Both the position numbers and the translations under genes were made by a program. 34,520 bases of DNA from Firmicutes bacterium UBA3936 (lineage in GTDB: Bacteria; Bacillota; Dethiobacteria; Dethiobacterales; Dethiobacteraceae). The notes beneath the pieces were generated by a model. The model did not search any database. It was not told the DNA's origin and saw nothing but the letters and a program-made list of their open reading frames with translations. This document shows, piece by piece, positions 1 through 8,463 of the stretch. Within the stretch, counting starts at the first letter, position 1. Every line of letters begins with the position of its first letter. The DNA lies in contig DGEC01000100.1 in assembly GCA_002385745.1 (NCBI GenBank), forward strand, positions 1 through 34,520, in the 5' to 3' direction.

Positions 1-1514
1 CCGTTCCACCATTCATGATGTTTGAGAATCCAGTCGGCAATATGAACAATCTCCGGAGTAGACAAGGCGATACGGTGCCCTATCTCACAGTGCCGCTGGA
101 TGATCTGCCGTTCTTCCGTGGTAAGGGGAGTTGTTCTAAAAAGAATCCGGTCGGGAATGCCGACTTTGCCTATATCATGGAAGCGGGCCAAAAGCTCCAG
201 ATCATTAATCCTTTTTGGCGAGAAGCCCAGTTTTCGGGCAAATTTTGCCACCAGGTTCGGCAGGCGCTCCATATTGCCTTCAAATGACCGTTCGCGGGTT
301 TCCAAGATGGACATTAATAAGTGGGCTGCGGAATGTTTTGCTTCTTTGCTGCGGAGTAACTTGTCCTGGTACATACTGTTGTCCGCTTCCTGAAACACTT
401 CATTAATATCGGCTCCTTTGTAGCCAATGGCATAGCCGGTTGAAATGCTCAGGGGCAGTTTTGGATTTGTATCATTGTAATTTGCGACAGCATCCTTAAT
501 TCTCTTTACTGCGCTTTTGATCGATTCCAGGTCACAGTTTGGCAGGAAAACGGCAAATTCGTCCCCGCCAATCCGGGCAACTATGTCTTCATCGCGGAAA
601 CACCGTTTTATTATAAAGGCGGCATTCTTCAGCAACTGATCGCCGGCCTTATGGCCGATACCGTCATTAATCAATTTCAACCCGTCCAGGTCACAGATTA
701 TAATGCCAAAGGGTACATTGCGCGTCTTCCGCAGGCGGCGCATTTCATGCTCAAAATAACGGCGGTTATACAAGCCTGTCAGGTCGTCATAATTGCTCAA
801 ATAACGCAGCCGTTCCTCCATTTCGCGGCGTTTTGTAATATCACGACTGCTGACAATTATTCCTGTTAATTCTCCCCGGTTGTTATAAATGGGATAATGC
901 ATAGACTCAAACCAGATATACTGACCGTTGGCATGCTTTAAGCGCAGCTCAGCCCTTTGCAGCTGCTGCGTCTCTATCACCTTGTTAGTGGTGTCAACAG
1001 CAAGCTGAATGTCATCCGGGTGGAAGAAATCTTCCATATTTCTTATTTGCAGGATTTCTTCCGGGGTACGGCCCAGCAGGGTCTTGTGGCTTGGACTGGC
1101 ATAACTAAGTTTCCGGTCGGGATCAAGGACGGAAACCAAATCCATCAGGTTTTCCAAGATCTGCACCAGTGTCCTTGATTCGGCAAGCTGATTAAGCAAG
1201 CCGTCTATCTGCCGGTCGAGCAAAGCTATCTCGTCCCAGCCTTTTTGGTCCTTTTTCAGCCGCTGTTCGGCCATGAAGGGTTTAACTTTCTTTACCAGCG
1301 GCTGCAGGCAGGAAAAAAATTTTTTCCGTATGATCAGTGTAACCAGCAGATAATGACATGCAGCCACAAGCAGCGTAAAAACGGCATAGTATAAAAAATT
1401 AACAGTTACCCTTTCTGCATCCGCCTGGAAATAAACTATGCCACCCAGATAGAACAGTAAAAAAACCAAAAACGTTAAAGCAAGAATAACAAAAAACCTC
1501 TTATCCAGCAGCAC
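1..1514 (-). CDS. Membrane PAS-GGDEF-HD-GYP cyclic-di-GMP signalling protein (partial, C-terminus outside window)
   Basis: Read on the minus strand, an open frame starts at a GTG (1512-1514) behind a GGGGGGAAAAGAA ribosome binding site and runs off the left edge. It lies 31 bases after the stop of its upstream paralogue. It begins with two hydrophobic segments (about residues 5-27 and 40-62). A PAS domain with the usual C-terminal SSRDITKR motif follows, then a GGDEF domain with an intact GGDEF motif (IARIGGDEFAVFLPN), then an HD-GYP domain. Of the HD-GYP domain, FHDIGK and HHEWWNG are visible before the edge. By family, GGDEF domains make cyclic-di-GMP and HD-GYP domains degrade it; which activity dominates here cannot be read. 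The PAS domain probably supplies the sensory input at the membrane. Confidence 0.9.
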   Translation of the reverse strand, partial: MLLDKRFFVILALTFLVFLLFYLGGIVYFQADAERVTVNFLYYAVFTLLVAACHYLLVTLIIRKKFFSCLQPLVKKVKPFMAEQRLKKDQKGWDEIALLDRQIDGLLNQLAESRTLVQILENLMDLVSVLDPDRKLSYASPSHKTLLGRTPEEILQIRNMEDFFHPDDIQLAVDTTNKVIETQQLQRAELRLKHANGQYIWFESMHYPIYNNRGELTGIIVSSRDITKRREMEERLRYLSNYDDLTGLYNRRYFEHEMRRLRKTRNVPFGIIICDLDGLKLINDGIGHKAGDQLLKNAAFIIKRCFRDEDIVARIGGDEFAVFLPNCDLESIKSAVKRIKDAVANYNDTNPKLPLSISTGYAIGYKGADINEVFQEADNSMYQDKLLRSKEAKHSAAHLLMSILETRERSFEGNMERLPNLVAKFARKLGFSPKRINDLELLARFHDIGKVGIPDRILFRTTPLTTEERQIIQRHCEIGHRIALSTPEIVHIADWILKHHEWWN

Positions 1515-1545
1515 TTCTTTTCCCCCCGGAGAGATCCGAAACAAT

Positions 1546-3282
1546 TTAACTGGTCTCTTTCCAGCACGCATCCTTTTGTTCTTCAAAAAGAGATAAAAAA
1601 ATCTCTGTCAGTTCAGGGGCAAACTGCTTTCCGGCACAAGCGCGCAATTCGGCAGCCGCCTGTTCATAGGACAGGGCCCTCCTGTAAACCCGGTTGCCGG
1701 TCATATTTTCATAAGCGTCGGCAATGGAAAAGATACGACACTCCAAAGGAATTTCCTCGCCCTTAAGGCCGAACGGGTAGCCCTGCCCGTTCCACCATTC
1801 ATGATGTTTGAGAATCCAGTCGGCAATGGGAGCCAAAGCGGGAATTGAAAGTGCAATGCGATGGCCGATTTCGCAGTGCTGCCGGACTTGCTGCCATTCC
1901 TGCTCGGTAAGCGGTGCTTTTTTAAAGAGAATACCGCCCGGAATTCCTAATTTGCCAATATCGTGAAACTTGGCAAGCAAACGCAGCTTTTCAAGTGTAG
2001 CGCCGGGAAGGTTTAAAGCAACAGCCATTTTATCCACCAGTACAATTAATCTTTCCGCATGTCCATCGTCGACATAATCCCGCTTGCCCAGTGTTCGAAG
2101 CAGCAGACCGGTCGCGGCATCAGGCTCCCTTATGCTGCGGTGAAGTTTTTCCCGGTACATATCATTATCTGCCAGTTTAAATGTATCCTTGACATCCGTT
2201 GTTTCGTCCCCCATGGCACTGCCGACGGACATGCTCAAATACAGGGCATCTCTCCTGCGGTTATGGCCATCCACCGCTTCCCGGATTCGCCGGACTGCCT
2301 GCTGCAGTATTTCAGTACTGCAGTTTGGCAAAAGAACGGCAAATTCATCACCGCCAATGCGTGCAATTATATCCTCCTGGCGAAAGCAGCTTTTCAGCAA
2401 ATCGGCAGCTGTTCTAAGCATCCTGTCCCCCATATCATGTCCCAGGCTGTCGTTAATGATTTTCAGTCCGTCTATATCACAGAGAATAACCCCTACAGGC
2501 TTGCTGCGGCTGTTCTGCAAACGCAGCATTTCATGCTCAAAGTAGTTGCGGTTGTAAATGCCGGTAAGCACATCATAAAGGCTGTAATAACGGAGCTGCT
2601 CCTCCATTTGCTTGCGGTCCGTTATGTCACGGCTGCAAACCACCAGAGCAACCGGTTCCTGTCTTTCGTTAAAAATCAGGGTTGGCAGTGTTTCCACCCA
2701 AATATAGTGGCCGTCTGCATGGCGGAATCGTATCTCCAGCCGCCTGCCTTCACCTTTTTCCACCAAGGCCCTGTTTGCTTCTTCAACCAGAATTATGTCA
2801 TCGGGATGAATAAAAAAAATGTTTTTCCGGCGGTAAACATCGTCAATAGCATAGCCAAGCACAGACTTGTGGCTAGGACTGACGTACAACAGGTTTCCTT
2901 CCATATCCACCTTAACGACCAGATCCTTAACGTACTCGGAAACAATCAGAAAATGCCGGGAAATTTCCAGCCGTTCCAACAAATAATCTATACCGCCGTT
3001 TATTCTATCCAGTTCTCCTTTAAACCTTTTTTGCGTTTCATCAGGCAAAACCGCCGCAGCTTTTTTAGCAATATCCCGTATTCTTGCCAGGACATTCCTG
3101 TCAAGAGCATAATAAAACAAAAAGCAGAACAAGACAGCGGCAGCATTTGCAACCACGGCTGTCCTGCGCAATGAGCCAAAAAGATATCCGTCCACCGGGA
3201 AAAACAGTGTCAAGTTAAATACTGAAAGCAAAAGCGCCATGAGTAACAGCAGCAGAACAAAGTATTTTTTTCTAAAGGACAC
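1546..3282 (-). CDS. Membrane PAS-GGDEF-HD-GYP cyclic-di-GMP signalling protein
   Basis: A 578-residue protein with the same architecture as its downstream neighbour: two membrane segments (about 5-30 and 40-60), PAS (about 115-225, ending CSRDITDRK), GGDEF (motif near 310-314, intact), and HD-GYP (HD in FHDIGK near 440; HHE near 493 followed by WWNGQGYP, where the usual D of the HHExxDGxGYP motif is N). I chose the GTG at 3282 over an in-frame ATG at 3402. The GTG has AGAAGGTGAAG just upstream and gives an N-terminus that aligns with the paralogue (SFRKKYFV against LLDKRFFV). The predicted promoter would also start transcription about six bases before 3402, leaving no room for a ribosome binding site. 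The likely role is membrane-based control of cyclic-di-GMP; the signal is unknown. Confidence 0.9.
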   Translation of the reverse strand: MSFRKKYFVLLLLLMALLLSVFNLTLFFPVDGYLFGSLRRTAVVANAAAVLFCFLFYYALDRNVLARIRDIAKKAAAVLPDETQKRFKGELDRINGGIDYLLERLEISRHFLIVSEYVKDLVVKVDMEGNLLYVSPSHKSVLGYAIDDVYRRKNIFFIHPDDIILVEEANRALVEKGEGRRLEIRFRHADGHYIWVETLPTLIFNERQEPVALVVCSRDITDRKQMEEQLRYYSLYDVLTGIYNRNYFEHEMLRLQNSRSKPVGVILCDIDGLKIINDSLGHDMGDRMLRTAADLLKSCFRQEDIIARIGGDEFAVLLPNCSTEILQQAVRRIREAVDGHNRRRDALYLSMSVGSAMGDETTDVKDTFKLADNDMYREKLHRSIREPDAATGLLLRTLGKRDYVDDGHAERLIVLVDKMAVALNLPGATLEKLRLLAKFHDIGKLGIPGGILFKKAPLTEQEWQQVRQHCEIGHRIALSIPALAPIADWILKHHEWWNGQGYPFGLKGEEIPLECRIFSIADAYENMTGNRVYRRALSYEQAAAELRACAGKQFAPELTEIFLSLFEEQKDACWKETS

Positions 3283-3414
3283 CTCTTCACCTTCTAATAG
3301 CTCAAAGCAGGCCTTGTATCCTGATCCGGCAATTTCATTCCCGGACTGCTTAAAGAAAACTTCTGCATCCAACCTTGCCGAAAAACAGTGCTTATTATTC
3401 AACTTATCATAGTT

Positions 3415-3443
3415 ATTATAAAAATATTGTCGCTATAGGTCGA
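3415..3443 (-). promoter_or_regulatory. Sigma-A-like promoter of the GGDEF/HD-GYP pair
   Basis: On the minus strand TCGACC (3438-3443) and TATAAT (3415-3420) are separated by exactly 17 bases. The -10 box is perfect and the -35 box matches four of six positions. Transcription would start near 3408, giving a leader of about 125 bases before the GTG at 3282. That leader holds short inverted repeats, but I could not match it to a known cyclic-di-GMP riboswitch. Confidence 0.6.
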
Positions 3444-3507
3444 TTTTTTTTCAAAACGTTTTAAAACAAACAAATATTTTTCTTTTTACAATAATAAATG
3501 CCTATAT

Positions 3508-3987
3508 TTACTTATTCTTCTTTTGCTGAGATATACGCAGGATTAAAAACGCGGCACAAGCTCCGGTTGTGCTGCTGAGCGCAAAAGGCACTATATAAGC
3601 CAAAGCCATGACTTCATGTCCCAGGATATAGCGGGCAAGAGGAAAAGCCAAAAGCGCCCCCAGTATTCCTGTGCCAAAAATCTCACCTGCAGCCGCCGCA
3701 TATTCTCTGCAAAAAATCCTGTATGCCAATCCTGCAAGCAAAGCTCCTACCATCCCGCCGGGAAAGGCAAGCAGCGTTCCTGTCCCCAGCAGGTTTCGCA
3801 GAAGACCGATAACAAAGGCGGCGAGTACTGCCGGCCCCGGACCGAACCAGACGGCAGACAAAACATTTATTGCATGCTGGACGGGGTACACTTTTGCCCC
3901 CACCAGCGGCACCGGTATCGCAAGTATTCCGGCTGCCGTCCCCACGGCAATAAGCAGAGCAAGTCCGGTAACCTTTCTGGCAGTCAT
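3508..3987 (-). CDS. thiW: ThiW, thiazole-specific substrate-binding (S) subunit of an ECF-type transporter
   Basis: A very hydrophobic 159-residue protein with about five membrane segments. Its N-terminal half matches the ThiW family pattern (IPVPLVGAKVYPVQHAINVL, then GPGPAVLAAF and NLLGTGTLLAFPGGMVGALL). ThiW proteins are thought to take up hydroxyethylthiazole with a shared energy-coupling module, which is not encoded in this window. The ATG lies directly after the thiM stop (3988-3990) with GGGGGA just upstream, so the two genes are co-transcribed and probably translationally coupled. The neighbour phosphorylates the presumed substrate, and both sit behind a TPP riboswitch, which supports the thiamine role. 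Confidence 0.88.
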   Translation of the reverse strand: MTARKVTGLALLIAVGTAAGILAIPVPLVGAKVYPVQHAINVLSAVWFGPGPAVLAAFVIGLLRNLLGTGTLLAFPGGMVGALLAGLAYRIFCREYAAAAGEIFGTGILGALLAFPLARYILGHEVMALAYIVPFALSSTTGACAAFLILRISQQKKNK

Positions 3988-4785
3988 TTATGCTTCCCCC
4001 TTCTCCATATTTTGCCTTGCCGCCACTGTCTTTTCATCCAGCAGGAAAAGCCGGTCGATAAGCTGCAGTTTAAAGGCCATAGGCTCTGCCGCCTGCTGCA
4101 CTGCCATCTCCGCCGCCACATTAAATGCCACAACGGCGGAGGCGGCAGCCTGCAACCGATCCGGTTCCACTGCTGCAAAGCAGCCCAGCAGCGATGCCAG
4201 CATGCATCCGGTACCCACAACCTGTGACATCAGAACATGGCCGTTATGGATTTGCAGCATTTTTTTCCCGTCAGTCACTAGGTCAACGGGGCCCGTTGCG
4301 ACAACTACAGCCTTTGTTTCCTTCGCCAGTTTTGCCGCAAGCACGGGCAGATTGCCGGAGACACCGGTTGATTCCACGCCGCGCATTTCAGCCTTTCCTC
4401 CTGCCAAAACGGCAATTTCCGCTCCGTTCCCTTTGATTATGTCAATTTTCAGTTCCTTGAGCAGCTTCTTCGCTGCGGCCAGCCGCAGGCCAGTTGCCCC
4501 CGCCCCGACAGGGTCGAGAATTACCGGGCGCCCCAGGGCATTTGCTTTTTTCCCCGCTAAAAGCATTGCCTGCACCTGGACTTCCGTCAGCGTACCTATA
4601 TTCAGTACCAAAGCCTGGGCCTGCGCCGCCATCTCTTCCGCCTCTTCCGGCGACTGGGCCATTACGGGCAGTCCCCCGCATGCCCTGGTAATATCGGCGC
4701 AGCTGCCGATGGTAACGGCATTGGTAATATGGTAAACCAAAGGCTTCTGTTCTCTTATGGCTGCCAGCAGTTTCCCGGCATTCAT
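3988..4785 (-). CDS. thiM: Hydroxyethylthiazole kinase
   Basis: A 265-residue protein of the ThiM family (typical length about 260-270). It phosphorylates 4-methyl-5-(2-hydroxyethyl)thiazole so that the moiety can be salvaged into thiamine. Visible hallmarks are the N-terminal VYHITNAVTIG segment, MAQSPEEAEEM, the LDPVGAGATG segment near 90-99, and GTGC (191-194), whose cysteine is the conserved active-site residue. The ATG at 4785 has a GCGGGG site a few bases upstream. The gene follows a TPP riboswitch and is followed without a gap by thiW, so it is expected to be switched off by thiamine pyrophosphate. Confidence 0.95.
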   Translation of the reverse strand: MNAGKLLAAIREQKPLVYHITNAVTIGSCADITRACGGLPVMAQSPEEAEEMAAQAQALVLNIGTLTEVQVQAMLLAGKKANALGRPVILDPVGAGATGLRLAAAKKLLKELKIDIIKGNGAEIAVLAGGKAEMRGVESTGVSGNLPVLAAKLAKETKAVVVATGPVDLVTDGKKMLQIHNGHVLMSQVVGTGCMLASLLGCFAAVEPDRLQAAASAVVAFNVAAEMAVQQAAEPMAFKLQLIDRLFLLDEKTVAARQNMEKGEA

Positions 4786-4843
4786 TTTATTACCCCGCTT
4801 TCAAAAGATCTGACAATCGTCTCGCCTCTGCAGGCATTGCAAT

Positions 4844-4894
4844 AAGCCGCAGACCTGCTTTTGGCCTGCGGCTTTGCTCTTTCCGCAGCTGCGG
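4844..4894 (-). promoter_or_regulatory. Expression platform of the TPP riboswitch
   Basis: Directly after the aptamer is a perfect 12-base palindrome (CCGCAGCTGCGG, 4883-4894). A 12-bp hairpin with one G-U pair follows (arms 4844-4855 and 4863-4874). Both elements contain CCGCAG/CTGCGG, so alternative pairings are possible. The hairpin is not followed by a T-run, so a simple intrinsic terminator is not evident; about 58 bases separate it from the thiM start. Confidence 0.55.
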
Positions 4895-4985
4895 TCCTTC
4901 CCTACGCTGGTATGACCCATCTCAGGTTCAAAGGGTTAGCGGGCTTGCCCCCGCTTCTCAGTCCGCACCGGCGGACACCCCCAGG
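4895..4985 (-). ncRNA. TPP (THI-box) riboswitch
   Basis: The minus strand reads GGGGGTGTCC, then CTGAGA, then ACCCTTTGAACCTGA, and ends with TACCAGCGTAGGGAA, the conserved core of the thiamine pyrophosphate riboswitch. It begins about 28 bases after the hisC stop and lies upstream of thiM. TPP binding is expected to reduce thiM-thiW expression. Confidence 0.96.
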
Positions 4986-5012
4986 AAATTCTTATTAAGT
5001 TTATGTTTGTTC

Positions 5013-6128
5013 CTAGCCGTTATGCAGAACTCCCTCTTCTTTCAACACTTCATCCAAAGCGGCAATAAAGCGTTTGTTTTCTTCCGGCGTGCCGATGGTT
5101 ACCCGGAGCATGCTCGGAGCACCGAAAATATCGCCCGTTCTGACAATGACGCCCCGGCGAAGCAACTTGGCAAAAACCTGCTGTGAATCCGCCTTGACGT
5201 CCATCCAGATGAAGTTGGCGTTTGTCGGCTGGTAATAAAGTCCCCGCTTTTCCAGCTCCCCGTACAGGTAATCCCGCCCCTTGGCATTTACAGCCCTGCT
5301 TTTTTCCAGATGCCCTTTGTCTTTCAAGGCGTCAATGGCAGCGGCCTGGGCCGGCAGGTTCACGTTAAAAGGCTCCTTTACCCTGTGAAGCAGAGCAATG
5401 ATGTCCGGCCGTGAAATACCATAGCCGACACGCAGTCCCGCCAGGCCGTAAATTTTGGAGAAGGTGCGCAGGACAATAACATTATGTCCCTCTCGCACAT
5501 AATCAACGGTCTGCGGGTAGTCCGCATCCTCCACATACTCATAGTAAGCCTCGTCAAATACGGCAATTACATGTCCGGGAAGCCGGGACAGGAGTTCCTC
5601 CACTGCTTCCCTTTTTACTATTGTCCCAGTCGGATTGTTGGGATTGCAGATAAAAATAAGTTTAGTTTTTTCCGTCACTGCCGCAAGCATGCCCTCTAAA
5701 TCATGGGTCTGGTCCTTGAGAGGCACAAAGACCGTCTTTCCGCCCATTAGTTTGACGGCAAAATCGTACTCGGAGAAAGTCGGGTCCGCCACAACTGCTT
5801 CTTCTCCCGGGTTTATAAATGTTTTGGCAATCAGTTCGATAATCTCGTCGGAACCGTTGCCAACAATAATGCTGTCCGCTGCAAACCCTGTATGCTCCGC
5901 CAGGGCTTCTTTCAGGTAATAACAGTTGCCGTCCGGATACAGGTAAACCTTTGCCGCTGTTTTCTGCAGTGTTTCAATCGCCGCCGGGGAAGGCCCCAGC
6001 GGGTTTTCATTGGAAGCGAGTTTTATGACATCGGTGATCCCAAGCTCCCTTTCCACTTCCTCCACCGGTTTGCCCGGCACATAAGGCTTGATGGCCATTA
6101 TGGCTTCTCTGTGCAGTTGTTTTTTCAT
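5013..6128 (-). CDS. hisC: Histidinol-phosphate / aromatic aminotransferase (class I/II PLP enzyme)
   Basis: A 371-residue fold-type I PLP aminotransferase of the HisC family. Visible landmarks are ASNENPLGPSP near 38-48, the CNPNNPTGT segment near 161-169, FDEAYYEY near 191, and the PLP lysine K225 in RTFSKIYGLAGLRVGYG. HisC converts imidazole-acetol phosphate to histidinol phosphate, and many members also use aromatic 2-oxo acids. No other his gene is nearby. The gene starts 11 bases after the paaK stop and appears co-transcribed with it, so an aromatic amino-acid role is possible. The ATG at 6128 has GGGGGCGG upstream. Confidence 0.9.
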   Translation of the reverse strand: MKKQLHREAIMAIKPYVPGKPVEEVERELGITDVIKLASNENPLGPSPAAIETLQKTAAKVYLYPDGNCYYLKEALAEHTGFAADSIIVGNGSDEIIELIAKTFINPGEEAVVADPTFSEYDFAVKLMGGKTVFVPLKDQTHDLEGMLAAVTEKTKLIFICNPNNPTGTIVKREAVEELLSRLPGHVIAVFDEAYYEYVEDADYPQTVDYVREGHNVIVLRTFSKIYGLAGLRVGYGISRPDIIALLHRVKEPFNVNLPAQAAAIDALKDKGHLEKSRAVNAKGRDYLYGELEKRGLYYQPTNANFIWMDVKADSQQVFAKLLRRGVIVRTGDIFGAPSMLRVTIGTPEENKRFIAALDEVLKEEGVLHNG

Positions 6129-6139
6129 TTTTCCGCCCC

Positions 6140-7438
6140 CTATATCTGTCGTTTATCTATTACACGTACTGCCTTTCCTTCGCTGCGCGGGATAGACCTG
6201 GGTTCAACCAAGCGGATTTTTGCATTGATCCCCAGAACAGATTCCACACGGGTTCGGATTGTATCTTCCAATTCTTCCAGGCGCTTGATTCTATCGGAAA
6301 ACATTTTCTCCGAAACTTCCACCCTGATCTCCAGCATATCAAGACTGCCTTCCCTTGTTACCACCAGCTGGTAATGCGGTTCCGTCTCTCCCACTTCCAG
6401 CAGGATGCTTTCCACCTGTGTCGGGAAGACATTTACTCCCCTGACAATAATCATATCATCCGTACGGCCGGTAACCTTATTCATTCTTACATGAGTACGC
6501 CCGCACAGGCATGTTTCCTCAGTCAGGCTTGTAACATCCCCGGTGCGGTAGCGAATAACCGGCAATGCTTCTTTTGTAATGGTCGTCAGGACCAGTTCGC
6601 CCTGTTGCCCGCCGGGCAGTACTTCCCCCGATTCCGGGTTTATTATTTCGGCGATAAAATGGTCCTCAAAAATATGCAGCCCGTTTTTCTCCTCACATTC
6701 CACAGCCACACCGGGACCGATAATCTCGCTCAGGCCGTAAATATCATAGGCGGAAATATTAAGCCTTGCTTCTATCTCCCGGCGCATATTCTCAGACCAG
6801 GGTTCCGCCCCGAAAAGGCCGGCTTTCAGTTTAAAATCAGCGGGTGACAGGCCCATATCAGCCATAACTTCCGCTATATACAAAGCGTAACTCGGCGTAC
6901 AGGTCAGAATGTCCGTGCCAAAATCCTTCATAATCATGATCTGACGCTGGGTGTTTCCGCCCGAAATGGGGATAACGGCAGCGCCAATATATTCAGCACC
7001 GTAATGGACGCCCAAACCTCCGGTAAAAAGCCCGTATCCGTAAGCATTTTGCACTACGGAATTGCGTGTTGTGCCGACACTGACCAGGCAGCGGGCCATT
7101 AGCTCCGACCAGGTGGCAACATCGTTGCGGGTATAGCCCACCACAGTCGGTTTCCCTGTAGTTCCCGAGGAAGAATGATAGCGGACAATTTCATTGTGCG
7201 GTACGGCAAACAGGCCAAAAGGATAGGCATCCCTGAAGTCCTGCTTAACTGTAAAAGGCAGCTTCGATAAATCATCCAGGCTTTTAATATCGCCCGGTTC
7301 TATCCCCGCTTTCTGAAAAACAGAACGGTAGTGGGCCACATTTTTATAAGCCCTCTCCACCGTTTTTTTCAGTCTTTTCAACTGCAGCTGCTGCAGCCTT
7401 TCCCTGGACATGCATTCCGCTTCTTGATTCCAGTACAA
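6140..7438 (-). CDS. paaK: Phenylacetate-CoA ligase family protein
   Basis: A 432-residue member of the PaaK branch of adenylate-forming enzymes, which activate phenylacetate (or a related aryl acid) to its CoA thioester with ATP. The phosphate-binding loop SSSGTTGKPT is at 89-98, followed by YGYGLFTGGLG, GAEPWSE, YGLSEIIGPG, and the C-terminal hinge RTGDVTSL with RTDDMIIVRGVNVFPTQVE. A CLCGRTH motif lies just before the C-terminal domain, as in many PaaK proteins. I take the start as TTG at 7438, seven bases after AAGGAGG. It is first in an apparent operon with hisC, consistent with aromatic acid or amino-acid metabolism; indolepyruvate or phenylpyruvate routes are inference only. Confidence 0.92.
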   Translation of the reverse strand: MYWNQEAECMSRERLQQLQLKRLKKTVERAYKNVAHYRSVFQKAGIEPGDIKSLDDLSKLPFTVKQDFRDAYPFGLFAVPHNEIVRYHSSSGTTGKPTVVGYTRNDVATWSELMARCLVSVGTTRNSVVQNAYGYGLFTGGLGVHYGAEYIGAAVIPISGGNTQRQIMIMKDFGTDILTCTPSYALYIAEVMADMGLSPADFKLKAGLFGAEPWSENMRREIEARLNISAYDIYGLSEIIGPGVAVECEEKNGLHIFEDHFIAEIINPESGEVLPGGQQGELVLTTITKEALPVIRYRTGDVTSLTEETCLCGRTHVRMNKVTGRTDDMIIVRGVNVFPTQVESILLEVGETEPHYQLVVTREGSLDMLEIRVEVSEKMFSDRIKRLEELEDTIRTRVESVLGINAKIRLVEPRSIPRSEGKAVRVIDKRQI

Positions 7439-7482
7439 GGCAAGACCTCCTTACTGCTTGATCGGCAACCCTGATGAGAGCA

Positions 7483-7510
7483 ATTATAAAGTCAGTATTT
7501 TCAACAACAA
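7483..7510 (-). promoter_or_regulatory. Candidate sigma-A promoter of paaK-hisC
   Basis: Minus-strand TTGTTG (7505-7510) and a perfect TATAAT (7483-7488) are 16 bases apart, about 45 bases before the paaK TTG. The -35 match is weak. Confidence 0.45.
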
Positions 7511-7660
7511 TTGCATTTTTTCCTGCCTTGTCTTGAAAATAAATGCTTTTTCGCCCGCTTCACCGCGCATCCGGGTCATATACCCGCCCGGGAGCGAATA
7601 ACTATTTATTGCCGATTTAGCGGCCAAGGCGCACGACCGCTTTTAAAGGAGGGCCATCCT

Positions 7661-8437
7661 TTGATTTACAGTATGGTAATTACCAGAAAAGCCAAGTCTG
7701 CTATTCTCCTGCTTGCATCTCTGCTTGCAATACTGACTGTCTGCAAACTGTTTCAAAACAGCACAGAGAGTGCCGCCACAGGCATTCAGAAACGTTTAGT
7801 ACCTATATATTATGTTGATACGGAAGAAAAGAAAATTGCCATTTCCTTTGACGCTTCCTGGGGTGCCGAGCACACTCCGAAAATTTTGGAAATCCTGCGG
7901 GAGAACAATCTGAAAACAACCTTTTTTTTAACCGGCTTTTGGATTGACAAATACCCGGACCTGGTAAAACAGATTGCGGCAGAAGGACATGAACTGGGCA
8001 ACCATACCGCTACCCACCCCCACCTGAACACACTGGACAAAAGCGCCATCAAAGAAGAATTAAAAAAGGTCCATGCCTCCCTGTATGAACTGACGGGGCA
8101 GGAACCTTTTCTCTTCCGGGCTCCTTTCGGTGAATACAGCAACAAGGTTATCGAGGCTGCCGGTGAGCTGAACTACTTCACCATTCAATGGTCTGTTGAC
8201 AGCCTTGACTGGCGGGATCTAAGCAAGCAGGAAATTGTCAGCCGCGTCACCGGTCAACTCCATCCCGGCGCCATAGTGCTTTTTCACAACAACGGCACCC
8301 ATACTGCCGCCGCCCTGCCGGAAATCCTTGCCTTCGCCAAGGAAAAGGGCTATGAGATTGTTCCCGTTTCCGAGTTGATTTATAAGGACAATTATTATAT
8401 AGACAGCAGCGACGGGGCTCAGAAAAAAAGCAGCTAA
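7661..8437 (+). CDS. pdaB: Polysaccharide deacetylase, PdaB-like (sporulation type)
   Basis: A 258-residue exported or membrane-anchored NodB-family deacetylase with an N-terminal hydrophobic segment (about 13-29). The motifs are SFDASWG (D64 is the catalytic base; the usual second metal-binding Asp is Ala), GNHTATH (H115 and H119, metal ligands), RAPFGEY (R153) and VLFHNN (H209). The length and the SFDxSWG variant match PdaB of Bacillus (about 254 residues), a sporulation protein involved in the cortex. I chose TTG at 7661 because AAAGGAGGG lies eight bases upstream; the next ATG (7673) is too far from it. Assignment to the deacetylase family is firm; PdaB orthology is likely. The 222 bases upstream show no promoter I trust. 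Confidence 0.88.
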   Translation: MIYSMVITRKAKSAILLLASLLAILTVCKLFQNSTESAATGIQKRLVPIYYVDTEEKKIAISFDASWGAEHTPKILEILRENNLKTTFFLTGFWIDKYPDLVKQIAAEGHELGNHTATHPHLNTLDKSAIKEELKKVHASLYELTGQEPFLFRAPFGEYSNKVIEAAGELNYFTIQWSVDSLDWRDLSKQEIVSRVTGQLHPGAIVLFHNNGTHTAAALPEILAFAKEKGYEIVPVSELIYKDNYYIDSSDGAQKKSS

Positions 8438-8463
8438 AAAAAGTACGCCCGGGTTTTTGCAGT

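Noticed and set aside
2059..3174. Long plus-strand frame opposite the GGDEF gene (371 codons)
   Set aside because: It is antisense to a well-supported PAS-GGDEF-HD-GYP gene, has no ribosome binding site and no recognisable domain.
3282..3402. N-terminal extension of the second GGDEF gene from ATG 3402
   Set aside because: It lacks a ribosome binding site, does not align with the paralogue, and would leave only about six bases of leader from the predicted promoter.
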